From NCBI GenBank assembly GCA_963752325.1, contig CAVVXU010000005.1, forward strand, positions 1,488,001-1,552,000: a DNA stretch of 64,000 bases, given 5' to 3'. Source of the stretch: CAVTJL01 sp963752325 (GTDB taxonomy: Bacteria > Pseudomonadota > Alphaproteobacteria > Geminicoccales > Geminicoccaceae). The notes beneath the pieces are model-generated. The model was not told the origin of the DNA, did no database searches, and saw only the letters and a list, made by a program, of their open reading frames with translations. This document shows positions 30,321-37,555 of the stretch, piece after piece (positions within the stretch are counted from its first letter, which is position 1; every line of letters begins with the position of its first letter). Position numbers and translations under genes: made by a program.

Positions 30321-31487
30321 ATGATCTCGAGGCGTGCTTTGGCCGGTCTGGTCGGCCTGAGCCCCATCCTTGCCAAGCCGCGCCGCGCGCGGGCGAGCAC
30401 CCTCGACGATCCGCGAAGCTACGTCTTCGTGGTGAACGAGTCTTCCAAGGATGTGGCCGTTCTCGACCCCGGCGAAGCGAGACTCGTGGCCCGCCTGCCG
30501 CTCGGCCATGCGGCCTTCCAGATCGCCGTCTCGGCCGACAGGCGCCTGCTGCTGGCGAGCGACCTGCTCGGCAAGAAGATCAGCATCGTCGATCTCGTCA
30601 CGGGCGAGATGCGGGCGCCGATCGAGCCCGGCTTCCTGCCCGTCTACATGCAGCTGGCACCCACCGGCGATCTGCTTCTTGTTAATGGCCTGCCCGAGGA
30701 CGGCATGTGGCTCGTCCCCCTGGGCGCCCCGGATCGGCGACGCCGGATAGACGGCCTGACCGAACCGCACAACGTGGTTTTCGACAGCGAGGCGCGCTCG
30801 CTCACCGTCGCCGACCTCGGCGGCCGCGCCCTGGCCGTCGTGGACGTGGCTCAAGCCTCCGTGGTCGCGATGGTCCCCACGGACGATCCCTCCCTTCCGC
30901 CACCCGAGATGGGATCGAGCGGCAAGCTTCCCACGCTCACCAACCTCTCGATCACGCCGGACGGCGCCCATGCCGTCTGCCTCTACGACTCGGGAGGTCG
31001 CGTCGTGATCACGGACCTGGCACGGCGTCGACCGGTCGCTGCGATCGATGTCGGCGGCACGGCGTGGCGCGCCATACCGGTCGCGTTCCAGCAGCTTCTC
31101 CTCATTCCCAACCTGGAGACGCCAACCCTCTCGCTCGTCTCGATGGAAAGCTGGCGCGAGGTCGCGAGGCTGCCGACCGGCCGCGAGGTGACGGCCGTTG
31201 CCGTAGCCTGGCTGGGCAGTGTCGCCTTCGTCATGGACCGCAAGGGCCGCGCCGCGCACATTCTCGACCTCGACCGGCGCGCCGAGATCGGGCAGATCCC
31301 GTTGCCGGGCGAGCCCATGGCGGCCGTCACCGCGCCAGACAGCACCCGCGTGTTCGTGGCGCTGCGCGAGCCCGACGGCGTCGCCGTGATCGACGCCCGT
31401 GAGCACCGCGTGACGACCCTCATCGACGACGCCGGCGGTGGACCCAGCGACATTATCGTGGTCGGCAGCCGCAACTTCTGCAGCTGA
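30321..31487 (+). CDS. YVTN/YncE-like beta-propeller protein, exported
   Basis: A 388-residue protein with a twin-arginine-like N-terminus MISRRALAGLVGLSPILAKP and a probable signal peptide to about residue 26. Then come at least six propeller repeats, for example YVFVVNESSKDVAVLDPGEA, LLASDLLGKKISIVDL, SLTVADLGGRALAVVDV and VFVALREPDGVAVIDAREHR. This is the 40-residue YVTN (YncE) repeat, which makes a seven-blade propeller. It divides the dihydropyrimidinase and aminotransferase genes but runs on the opposite strand, so a functional link to them is not supported. YncE-type proteins bind DNA or metals or act as accessory factors for periplasmic redox enzymes. The ligand is unknown. Confidence 0.72.
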   Translation: MISRRALAGLVGLSPILAKPRRARASTLDDPRSYVFVVNESSKDVAVLDPGEARLVARLPLGHAAFQIAVSADRRLLLASDLLGKKISIVDLVTGEMRAPIEPGFLPVYMQLAPTGDLLLVNGLPEDGMWLVPLGAPDRRRRIDGLTEPHNVVFDSEARSLTVADLGGRALAVVDVAQASVVAMVPTDDPSLPPPEMGSSGKLPTLTNLSITPDGAHAVCLYDSGGRVVITDLARRRPVAAIDVGGTAWRAIPVAFQQLLLIPNLETPTLSLVSMESWREVARLPTGREVTAVAVAWLGSVAFVMDRKGRAAHILDLDRRAEIGQIPLPGEPMAAVTAPDSTRVFVALREPDGVAVIDAREHRVTTLIDDAGGGPSDIIVVGSRNFCS

Positions 31488-31538
31488 GAGACCAGAGCCC
31501 CGCGCCTCCGCTCCCGCGCGACGTCCCGCGGACCGCGC

Positions 31539-32879
31539 TCAGCTCACCTCGTCGAGCACCGAGCCCAGGGTGTCGACGATCTCGTCGATCTGCTCGCGCG
31601 TGACGATGAGCGGCGGCGACATGGCGATGGTATCGCCCGTGACGCGGGTCATCATACCCTTCTCGAAGGCCAGGAGCATCGCGTCGTAGGCACGCTCGCC
31701 GACCTTGCCCGGCCGGGGGCTCATCTCGACGGCGCCCATCAAGCCCAGATTGCGGATGTCGATGACGTGACGCCGCCCCTTGAGGCCGTGCAGGCGCTCC
31801 TCCCAGTAGGGAGCAAGCTCCGCGGCGCGCTCGAAGAGGCCCTCGTCGCGGTAGGTCTCGAGCGTCGCCAGCGCCGCGGCACAGGCGAGCGGATGGGCCG
31901 AGTAGGTGTAGCCGTGGAAGAGCTCGATGCTCCGCTCCGAGGAGTCGGCATTGGTGACCATCGCGTCGTAGATGGGCTTTGCGACCATCACCGCACCCAT
32001 CGGCACCGTGCCCGAGGTCACGCCCTTGGCCGACGTGATCAGGTCGGGCACGACGCCGAAATACTCGGCCGCCGTCGCCTTCCCAAGCCGGCCATAGGCC
32101 GTGATGACCTCGTCGAAGATCAGAAGGATGCCGTGCTTCCTCGTGATCTCGCGCAGCCGTTCGAGATAGCCCTTGGGCGGCGGGTAGACGCCGATCGAGC
32201 CAGCCACCGGCTCCACGATCACGGCCGCGATGGTCGAGGCGTCATGCAGTGCCACCAGCCGCTCGAGCTCGTCGGCGAGATGGGCGCCCCACTCGGGCTG
32301 GCCCTTCGAGAAGGCGTTGCGCTGCAGGTCGAGCGTGTGGGGGAGGTGATCGACGCCCGTCAGCAGCGAGCCGAAGAACATCCGGTTCTTGACCATGCCA
32401 CCGACCGAGATGCCGCCGAAGCCGACACCGTGATAGCCGCGCTCGCGACCGATGAGCCGGGTGCGCGTGCCTTGGCCGATGGTCCTTTGATAGGCGAGCG
32501 CGATCTTGAGCGCGGTATCGACCGACTCCGAGCCCGAGTTCGTGAAGAACACGTGGTCGAGGTTGCCCGGCATCAGCGCGGCCAGCCGCGACGCCAGCTC
32601 GAAAGCCCTCGGATGGCCCCACTGGAAGGAGGGTGCGAAGTCGAGCTCGGCAGCCTGCCGCTGGATCGCCTCGACGATCCGTGGCTGGGCGTGGCCGGCA
32701 TTGCAGCACCACAGCCCCGCGGTGGCATCGAGTATCCGACGCCCTTCCTGGGTCGTGTAGTGCATGCCCTCGGCCCTCGCGAGCAGGCGCGGATGCGCCT
32801 TGAAATCACGGTTCGCCGTGAAGGGCATCCAGAAGGCTTCGAGATTGTTCGGTGCCGTCGCGATGTCGCCGGTCAACAT
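31539..32879 (-). CDS. Class III omega-aminotransferase (beta-alanine:pyruvate type)
   Basis: An intact 446-residue PLP enzyme. Landmarks are FWMPFTANRDFKAHPRLLAR, DATAGLWCCNAGHAQPRIVE, FFTNSGSESVDTALKIAL (the phosphate-binding GSES loop), LIGRERGYHGVGFGGISVGG, LLIFDEVITAYGRLGKA (Asp binding PLP) and ITSAKGVTSG, with the Schiff-base lysine near 285. The Trp near 57-60 and the arginine switch region match beta-alanine--pyruvate aminotransferases. It would convert beta-alanine or 3-aminoisobutyrate from pyrimidine breakdown to malonate semialdehyde with pyruvate as acceptor. The partner dihydropyrimidinase lies 1.4 kb away on the same strand. Confidence 0.92.
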   Translation of the reverse strand: MLTGDIATAPNNLEAFWMPFTANRDFKAHPRLLARAEGMHYTTQEGRRILDATAGLWCCNAGHAQPRIVEAIQRQAAELDFAPSFQWGHPRAFELASRLAALMPGNLDHVFFTNSGSESVDTALKIALAYQRTIGQGTRTRLIGRERGYHGVGFGGISVGGMVKNRMFFGSLLTGVDHLPHTLDLQRNAFSKGQPEWGAHLADELERLVALHDASTIAAVIVEPVAGSIGVYPPPKGYLERLREITRKHGILLIFDEVITAYGRLGKATAAEYFGVVPDLITSAKGVTSGTVPMGAVMVAKPIYDAMVTNADSSERSIELFHGYTYSAHPLACAAALATLETYRDEGLFERAAELAPYWEERLHGLKGRRHVIDIRNLGLMGAVEMSPRPGKVGERAYDAMLLAFEKGMMTRVTGDTIAMSPPLIVTREQIDEIVDTLGSVLDEVS

Positions 32880-32936
32880 GCTCCCATCCCCCAGGGTGAG
32901 AGCACATTGTCCGCCGCCCGATCAGGCGGTGTCAAT

Positions 32937-32960
32937 CAGCGGGGCCGCAAGGCCCCGCTG
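32937..32960 (-). terminator. Hairpin between the FKBP gene and the aminotransferase gene
   Basis: A perfect 10-bp GC-rich stem (32937-32946 with 32951-32960) closes a GCAA tetraloop in the gap between two minus-strand genes. No T-run follows, so it may be a factor-dependent terminator, an mRNA-stabilising structure or a simple processing site rather than an intrinsic terminator. Confidence 0.4.
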
Positions 32961-32990
32961 TCACGCTCGGATCGCAATCGCTGACGGCGC

Positions 32991-33419
32991 TCAGGCGACG
33001 CTGACGACCTCGACCTCGAACGTCAGGTCCTGACCCGCGAGGGGATGGTTGGCATCGAGCTTCACCGTCTCGTCCGCAAGCTCATGCACCGTCAGGATCA
33101 TGGTGCGCCCCTGCTGGTCGGTGCCGCTGAGCTGACGGCCGACCTCGAGATCGAGCCCATCAGGCAGCTGGGTCCGCGGAACCTCGTGGACCAGCGCTTC
33201 CTGCCATTGCCCGTAGGCGTCCGACGCCTCGACCTTGACGGTCTTGGTCTGGCCCTCCGCCATGCCGACGAGAGCGCGCTCAAAGCCCGGAATAACCCCG
33301 CCCCCGCCTAGCGTGACCTCGAGCGGGTCCCTGCCGCGCGAGCTGTCCAGCACATTCCCGCCGTCGTTGGTCAGGGTGTAGTGCACCTGAACGGTATCGC
33401 CGATGGCTGCTGCCGTCAT
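32991..33419 (-). CDS. FKBP-type peptidyl-prolyl isomerase, SlyD-like
   Basis: A 142-residue protein reading IGDTVQVHYTLTNDGGNVLD, then DPLEVTLGGGGVIPGFERAL and VGMAEGQTKTVKVEASDAYG, the FKBP core with the 'VIPGFE.AL.GM..G' active-site strand. The inserted-in-flap domain (WQEALVHEVPRTQLPDGLDL) and the return motif ANHPLAGQDLTFEVEVV are exactly those of SlyD. The histidine-rich metal-binding tail of E. coli SlyD is absent. It is cytoplasmic, accelerates proline isomerisation and chaperones folding. It is monocistronic or read with the aminotransferase. Confidence 0.93.
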   Translation of the reverse strand: MTAAAIGDTVQVHYTLTNDGGNVLDSSRGRDPLEVTLGGGGVIPGFERALVGMAEGQTKTVKVEASDAYGQWQEALVHEVPRTQLPDGLDLEVGRQLSGTDQQGRTMILTVHELADETVKLDANHPLAGQDLTFEVEVVSVA

Positions 33420-33655
33420 GCGTGTTTCTCCTCGCTGGAGGCGCCTGGACCGGCAACACGACGCGGTGGCCGCCGAACCGGAGGGTGTGACGAGATCCCG
33501 CCACGGGAGCGGCGCCGATGGCAGATGCTTTGTCAGTTGGGGCCGAGCCTGGGCCTGTCAAGCCGGGCGGGCGTGAAGCTCCGGGTTTTCCGGCCCAGAA
33601 GGGAGCCTGTCGGGCGCTGCGCTGTTGCCCATGGGCCGAAGCGGGAGGGCACGTG

Positions 33656-34294
33656 ATGCCAGAGAGTATGGGCTTGGACGAGCTGCGGCGGGAGGCGGCG
33701 CGCTGCCAAGCGTGCCCTCTCTACCGGAACGCCACCCAGACGGTCTTCGGCGAGGGCCCGGCGCCCGCCCCCATGATGCTGGTCGGCGAGCAGCCCGGCG
33801 ATCAGGAGGATGTCGATAGCCGGCCGTTCGTCGGACCCGCCGGGCAGGTTCTCGATCGGGCGCTGGTTGCCGCAGGCATCGATCGCAGCGCGGTCTACGT
33901 CACAAACGCGGTCAAGCACTTCAAGTTCACGCCGCGCGGCAAGCGCCGGCTCCACCAGAAGCCGGACGCCGGCGAGATTTCCGCCTGCCACACGTGGCTC
34001 CTGGCCGAGCTGGAGACCGTGCAGCCCGGCAGAGTGATCGCCCTTGGTGCCACGGCCGCCCACGCGCTGCTGGGCCGTTCGGTGACGATCGGGCGCGAGC
34101 GCGGGCAGCTGCGGGCGCTGACACCCGGACGCCAGATCCTTGTGACCGTTCATCCCTCATACATCCTGAGACTCCCCGACGAGCGGGCGAAGCAGGCCGA
34201 ATATGCCCGCATGGTCGAGGACCTCCGTGTTGCGGCCGCCGGCAACCCCGCCGATCCGGCGCAGGAGAGAGGCGGCCAGCTCGGTCTCTTCTGA
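33656..34294 (+). CDS. udgX: UdgX-type uracil-DNA glycosylase
   Basis: A 212-residue uracil-DNA glycosylase of the Fe-S superfamily. Residues 43-62 read VGEQPGDQEDVDSRPFVGPA, where family 4/5 enzymes have GEAPG (GEQPGDQE marks UdgX). Residues 84-102 read NAVKHFKFTPRGKRRLHQKP, holding the diagnostic KRR-I/L-H loop whose histidine (His100) forms the covalent bond to the abasic sugar in UdgX. HPSYILR at 166-172 is the second active-site motif. Cys17 and Cys20 (RCQACPL) and Cys111 (SACHTW) can ligate a cluster, with a histidine (His88) where family 4 enzymes have cysteine. The start is chosen at the ATG at 33656 because GGGAGGG lies just upstream. It excises uracil from DNA and stays covalently attached. 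Confidence 0.93.
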   Translation: MPESMGLDELRREAARCQACPLYRNATQTVFGEGPAPAPMMLVGEQPGDQEDVDSRPFVGPAGQVLDRALVAAGIDRSAVYVTNAVKHFKFTPRGKRRLHQKPDAGEISACHTWLLAELETVQPGRVIALGATAAHALLGRSVTIGRERGQLRALTPGRQILVTVHPSYILRLPDERAKQAEYARMVEDLRVAAAGNPADPAQERGGQLGLF

Positions 34295-34352
34295 TGCCGC
34301 GCCGTCGGCCGGCTGCTAGGGTCGAGCCGGACCACAACAGGGAGGATGGGCC

Positions 34353-35168
34353 ATGGCCGAGCCGCAGCAGCTCGCCGGCAAGATCGCCGTCGTCACCGGA
34401 GGGACCCAGGGTCTGGGCGAGGCGATCGCCCGCCTTCTCGTCGCGCGCGGCGCCACCGGCATCGTCTTTTGCGGCCGCAACGAGGCGCGCGGTGCCAAGG
34501 TCGAGGCCGCGCTCACCGAGCTCGGTGCCAAGGCGGTCTTCGTCCAGGCGGACCTCGCCGACATCGACCAGGCGCGAAGCGTCGTCGCGGCCTGCGATCG
34601 AGCGTTCGGCCGCGTCGACTGTCTGGTCAACGCCGCAGCGCTCACCGACCGCGGGACGATCCTCAGCACGACGCCCGAGCTCTTCGAGCGGATGTTCAAG
34701 ATCAACACCGAGGCACCCTTCTTCCTGATGCAGGAGGCCGTCCGCATCATGAAGCGCGAGGGCATCGAGGGTGCCATCGTCAACATCCTCTCCGTCTCGG
34801 CGCACGGCGGGCAGTCGTTCCTCGCGGCCTACGCGGCCTCAAAGATGGCGCTGGGCACGCTCACCAAGAGCACCGCCTTCGCCGTCCTCCCAGATCGCAT
34901 CCGGGTGAACGGCCTCAACATCGGCTGGATGGACACGCCGGGCGAGCACGCGATCCAGAAAAGGGCCCACGATGCGCCGCCGGACTGGCTCGCCGGTGCC
35001 GAGGCCGCGCGCCCGTTCGGCCGCCTGCTCAAGCCGGACGAGGTTGCCCGCGCCGTCGCCTTCCTCTGCTCCTCGGAGAGCGGGATGATGACGGGCTCGC
35101 TCGTCGACTTCGACCAGACGGTGCTCGGCTGCTGGGAGGATGCCCCCTTCCCGCAGCAGCGCCTCTGA
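34353..35168 (+). CDS. Short-chain dehydrogenase/reductase
   Basis: A 271-residue SDR starting AGKIAVVTGGTQGLGEAIAR (TGGxxGxG NAD-binding motif at 16-23). NAAALTDRG near 92 and the catalytic ILSVSAHGG...YAASK follow (Ser near 150, Tyr-x3-Lys near 163-167). VNGLNIGWMDTPGEHAIQKR is less usual than the common PG motif and hints at a specific substrate pocket. The C-terminal SLVDFDQTVLGCWEDAPFPQ ends in an extended tail that many family members lack. It lies 59 bases after udgX, on the same strand, probably by chance. The substrate, perhaps a sugar or hydroxy acid, is not deducible. Confidence 0.85.
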   Translation: MAEPQQLAGKIAVVTGGTQGLGEAIARLLVARGATGIVFCGRNEARGAKVEAALTELGAKAVFVQADLADIDQARSVVAACDRAFGRVDCLVNAAALTDRGTILSTTPELFERMFKINTEAPFFLMQEAVRIMKREGIEGAIVNILSVSAHGGQSFLAAYAASKMALGTLTKSTAFAVLPDRIRVNGLNIGWMDTPGEHAIQKRAHDAPPDWLAGAEAARPFGRLLKPDEVARAVAFLCSSESGMMTGSLVDFDQTVLGCWEDAPFPQQRL

Positions 35169-35351
35169 GCCTCCAAGAGGCGTCCCTCCGCACACGCGTC
35201 GCCTGCCGCCGGGCGGCGAGTGTGACGGATGTCATGTTCTGGCGCGCGGAAGTCGTGCATCGCTCGACCGTGGCCGCAGCGAGCCGGTGCTCACTGGGGT
35301 CAGCGTCGAAGCTGAGGGCAGTGCTCTGTCCACGAATTCACGGGGCCGATC

Positions 35352-35669
35352 ATGATGTCACTGATAGACGGGACCATCGGAAAGGCTTTCGGACCGGCGA
35401 TGATGGAAGAGGCTCATCTCGGCGAGTTCATCCTATCCCCGCAGGCGGCGGCGGCCGAGGTGGGCCGTGCCTACGGGTTCGCGCTCGAGCCGTCGCAGGC
35501 CTGCCTGACGCTGGCAGCGCTCCTGAGCAGCGAGCTCGGCGCGAGGGTCACGGTCGGCGAGCGTCTGGCTCTGGGTCCGGTCGAGCTGGTTGTCCGGGCG
35601 GTCGACGAGCATGGCACAGTGCAGGCCGTCGGCCTCGCCCTCGAGCCAGAGGGAGCCTGGCAGCTATAG
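35352..35669 (+). CDS. Stand-alone CorC/HlyC transporter-associated domain protein
   Basis: A 105-residue protein whose second half, ACLTLAALLSSELGARVTVG and ERLALGPVELVVRAVDEHGT, then VQAVGLALEPE, matches the CorC_HlyC C-terminal domain that closes K+/H+ antiporters (CvrA/NhaP2-like) and CorC proteins. In those proteins it is attached to a transporter. Here no transporter precedes it, and the 5' part (MMSLIDGTIGKAFGPAMMEE) is a short helical lead. It may regulate an antiporter in trans, or be a fragment left after gene loss. It sits 156 bases before a CBS-domain gene. I infer the family from the 'V.LG.VEL.VR....G....GL.L' pattern only. Confidence 0.55.
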   Translation: MMSLIDGTIGKAFGPAMMEEAHLGEFILSPQAAAAEVGRAYGFALEPSQACLTLAALLSSELGARVTVGERLALGPVELVVRAVDEHGTVQAVGLALEPEGAWQL

Positions 35670-35726
35670 TGCCCGGGATCGCGTTGGCCCGCGGTGCCCG
35701 GTGATGGATTGCCGGGCCGATATGCC

Positions 35727-35749
35727 CTATTCTCTACTGTTGGGAATAG
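35727..35749 (+). promoter_or_regulatory. Inverted repeat upstream of the CBS-domain gene
   Basis: CTATTC (35727-35732) and GAATAG (35744-35749) form a perfect 6-bp inverted repeat separated by 11 bases, about 75 bases before the CBS start in an A/T-richer patch. A dimeric regulator site is plausible. No regulator is encoded next to it. Confidence 0.35.
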
Positions 35750-35824
35750 TCTCGCCGCGGACACCGCGTCCGAGGGAGGACGAACGGCAGGAGCCGGGCG
35801 AGCGACCGCAGGGGAGAGCCGATC

Positions 35825-36265
35825 ATGCGCGTGAGCGAGATTCTCAGCGTCAAGGGAGCTTCGGTCGTCACCATCCGGCAGGACGCCACGATCACGGCCG
35901 CCATCCACCGCATGACGCTGGAGCGCATCGGCGCGCTCGTCGTGAGCAATGATGGGCACCGCATCGACGGGATCCTCTCGGAGCGCGACGTCATCAGGGC
36001 GCTGAGCCACGAGGGCGCGTCGATCCTCGAGCCGGACCGCAAGGTGGCCGAGGTGATGACGCGCGAGGTCGAGGTCTGCGCCGCCGACGACTCGATCAAG
36101 GACGTGATGCGGCGCATGACCGGCCACCGCATCCGCCACCTCCCCGTCGTCGAGGGCCATCGCCTGGCGGGCATGGTCAGCATCGGCGACGTGGTGAAGA
36201 ACCGCCTCGAGGAGCTGCAGCTCGAGACGGGCGTGCTGCGCGACGCCTGGATCGCGGCGCACTGA
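35825..36265 (+). CDS. Two-CBS-domain protein
   Basis: A 146-residue protein made of two CBS repeats. The first (about 5-65) contains VVTIRQDATITAAIHRMTLE, ERIGALVVSND and GILSERDVIRALSHEG. The second (about 75-135) contains VAEVMTREVEVCAADDSIKD, HRIRHLPVVEGHRLAGMVSI and GDVVKNRLEEL. The D-V-V/I and R-H-L-P-V motifs are those of the widespread Hrp1/YHS-like CBS pair proteins, which bind adenine nucleotides between the repeats and report energy status. A GGGGAGAG ribosome site precedes the ATG. The binding partner is not known. Confidence 0.9.
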   Translation: MRVSEILSVKGASVVTIRQDATITAAIHRMTLERIGALVVSNDGHRIDGILSERDVIRALSHEGASILEPDRKVAEVMTREVEVCAADDSIKDVMRRMTGHRIRHLPVVEGHRLAGMVSIGDVVKNRLEELQLETGVLRDAWIAAH

Positions 36266-36295
36266 GCGGGCGAGGCGCCTCGGGGGCGCCGGCGC

Positions 36296-37468
36296 TCAGA
36301 TGACGTTCCGCTCGACGAGTGGCTTGCCTTCGAGCAAGCGCTGCGGTCCGAGGGGTGTGAGATCGAGCGTCCTGTAGGCGCCGTGAACGATCAGCTCGGC
36401 GATGCCGCGGCCGACCGCCGGCGCCTGCTGGATGCCATGACCCGAGAAGCCGTTGGCGAGGTAGAGATTGTCCAGCGCCGAATGACGGCCGACGATGCCG
36501 TTCTGGTCGAACGTGTTCATCTCGTAGTAGCCGGCCCAGGCGCCCACCACCTTCAGCCGCTCGAAGGCAGGCACGCGATGCGCGAGCGCCGGCCAGATCG
36601 TCTCCTCGAACAGCGCGTGCTCGGGCTCGAGCGGCAGGTCGTCCAGGTCGTCGTCCGGTGCCGGCGGCGCGCCACAGATAAAATGCCGACCTTCGGGGCG
36701 GAGCCAAAAGCCGGACGGGTCGATGAGGAGCGGGCAGCCCAGGATCCGCTCGGGGCAGTCGAGCACGAAGACCGAGCGCCGCCGGGCGCGTACGGGCAGC
36801 TCGATGTCCGTCATGGCCGCCACGGAAGCGGCCCAAGGTCCGGCGGCGTTAACCAGCGCATCGCATGCGAGGCGGCGCCCATCGGCCAGTAGCACCGCCG
36901 TCGCACGCCCGCCACGGCGCTCGACCGCTACGGCCTCCGCGCCGACATAGTGTGCCCCCTGGGCTATGGCCTTCCGCCGCAGCCCTCGCATCAGCCCGTA
37001 CCCGTCGAACCATCCCTCCCCGCTCAGGCCGAGCGATCCGCCGGCCAGCCCCTCGAGGTTGAGCCAGGGAAACCGCTCCGCCAGGCGGCTCGGCTGCAGG
37101 ATCGCCACGTCCGCGCCGGCCGAGCGCTGGACCTCGTGGTTGGCGAGCAGCGTGGGCATGCCCGCCTCGGTCGCAAGGTAGAGATAGCCGGGCTCGACCA
37201 GGCCGATCTCGGGCGTCTCGCCATCGACCGCCAGATGGTCGGCGAGATGCCGTAGAAAATCGATGCCGAACCTGCCGATCTCGATATTGACGATGGTGCT
37301 GTACTGCTGACGGATCGAGCTCGCCGACAGCGCCGACGAGGCCTGCCGGTAGGCTGGGTCGCGCTCGACGACGGTCACGGTGCCGTCGAAGGCCGGATCC
37401 AGCGTCAGCCAGTAGGCGACGGCGCTGCCCACGGCACCGCCACCCACGACCGTGACACGCTGATCCAT
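36296..37468 (-). CDS. FAD-dependent amino-acid/sarcosine-type oxidoreductase (DAO family)
   Basis: A 390-residue flavoprotein. The Rossmann motif VTVVGGGAVGSAVAYWL at 4-20 binds FAD, SASSIRQQYSTIVNIEIGRF follows, and LVNAAGPWA and YLANGFSGHGIQQAPAVGRG are the family's second and C-terminal FAD contacts. The start is set at the ATG at 37468, which follows GGAGGTCATTGAG; a longer frame to 37600 lacks a ribosome site. The family includes sarcosine, glycine and D-amino-acid oxidases/dehydrogenases and the FOXRED1-like group, which the SGHGIQQAPA motif resembles. The substrate, probably an N-methyl or D-amino acid, is not settled. Divergent from the P-type ATPase gene. Confidence 0.88.
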   Translation of the reverse strand: MDQRVTVVGGGAVGSAVAYWLTLDPAFDGTVTVVERDPAYRQASSALSASSIRQQYSTIVNIEIGRFGIDFLRHLADHLAVDGETPEIGLVEPGYLYLATEAGMPTLLANHEVQRSAGADVAILQPSRLAERFPWLNLEGLAGGSLGLSGEGWFDGYGLMRGLRRKAIAQGAHYVGAEAVAVERRGGRATAVLLADGRRLACDALVNAAGPWAASVAAMTDIELPVRARRRSVFVLDCPERILGCPLLIDPSGFWLRPEGRHFICGAPPAPDDDLDDLPLEPEHALFEETIWPALAHRVPAFERLKVVGAWAGYYEMNTFDQNGIVGRHSALDNLYLANGFSGHGIQQAPAVGRGIAELIVHGAYRTLDLTPLGPQRLLEGKPLVERNVI

Positions 37469-37555
37469 CTCAATGACCTCCGCGGCCGACCGACCCCATC
37501 TTCCACGCGTGATGTGGCCGCGCAAGCTGGGAGACGGGTGATCGCAGGAAGCTCC

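Noticed and set aside
33518..34294. A longer udgX start at 33518
   Set aside because: The extra 46 residues are not family-like, and the ATG at 33656 has a good GGGAGGG ribosome site.
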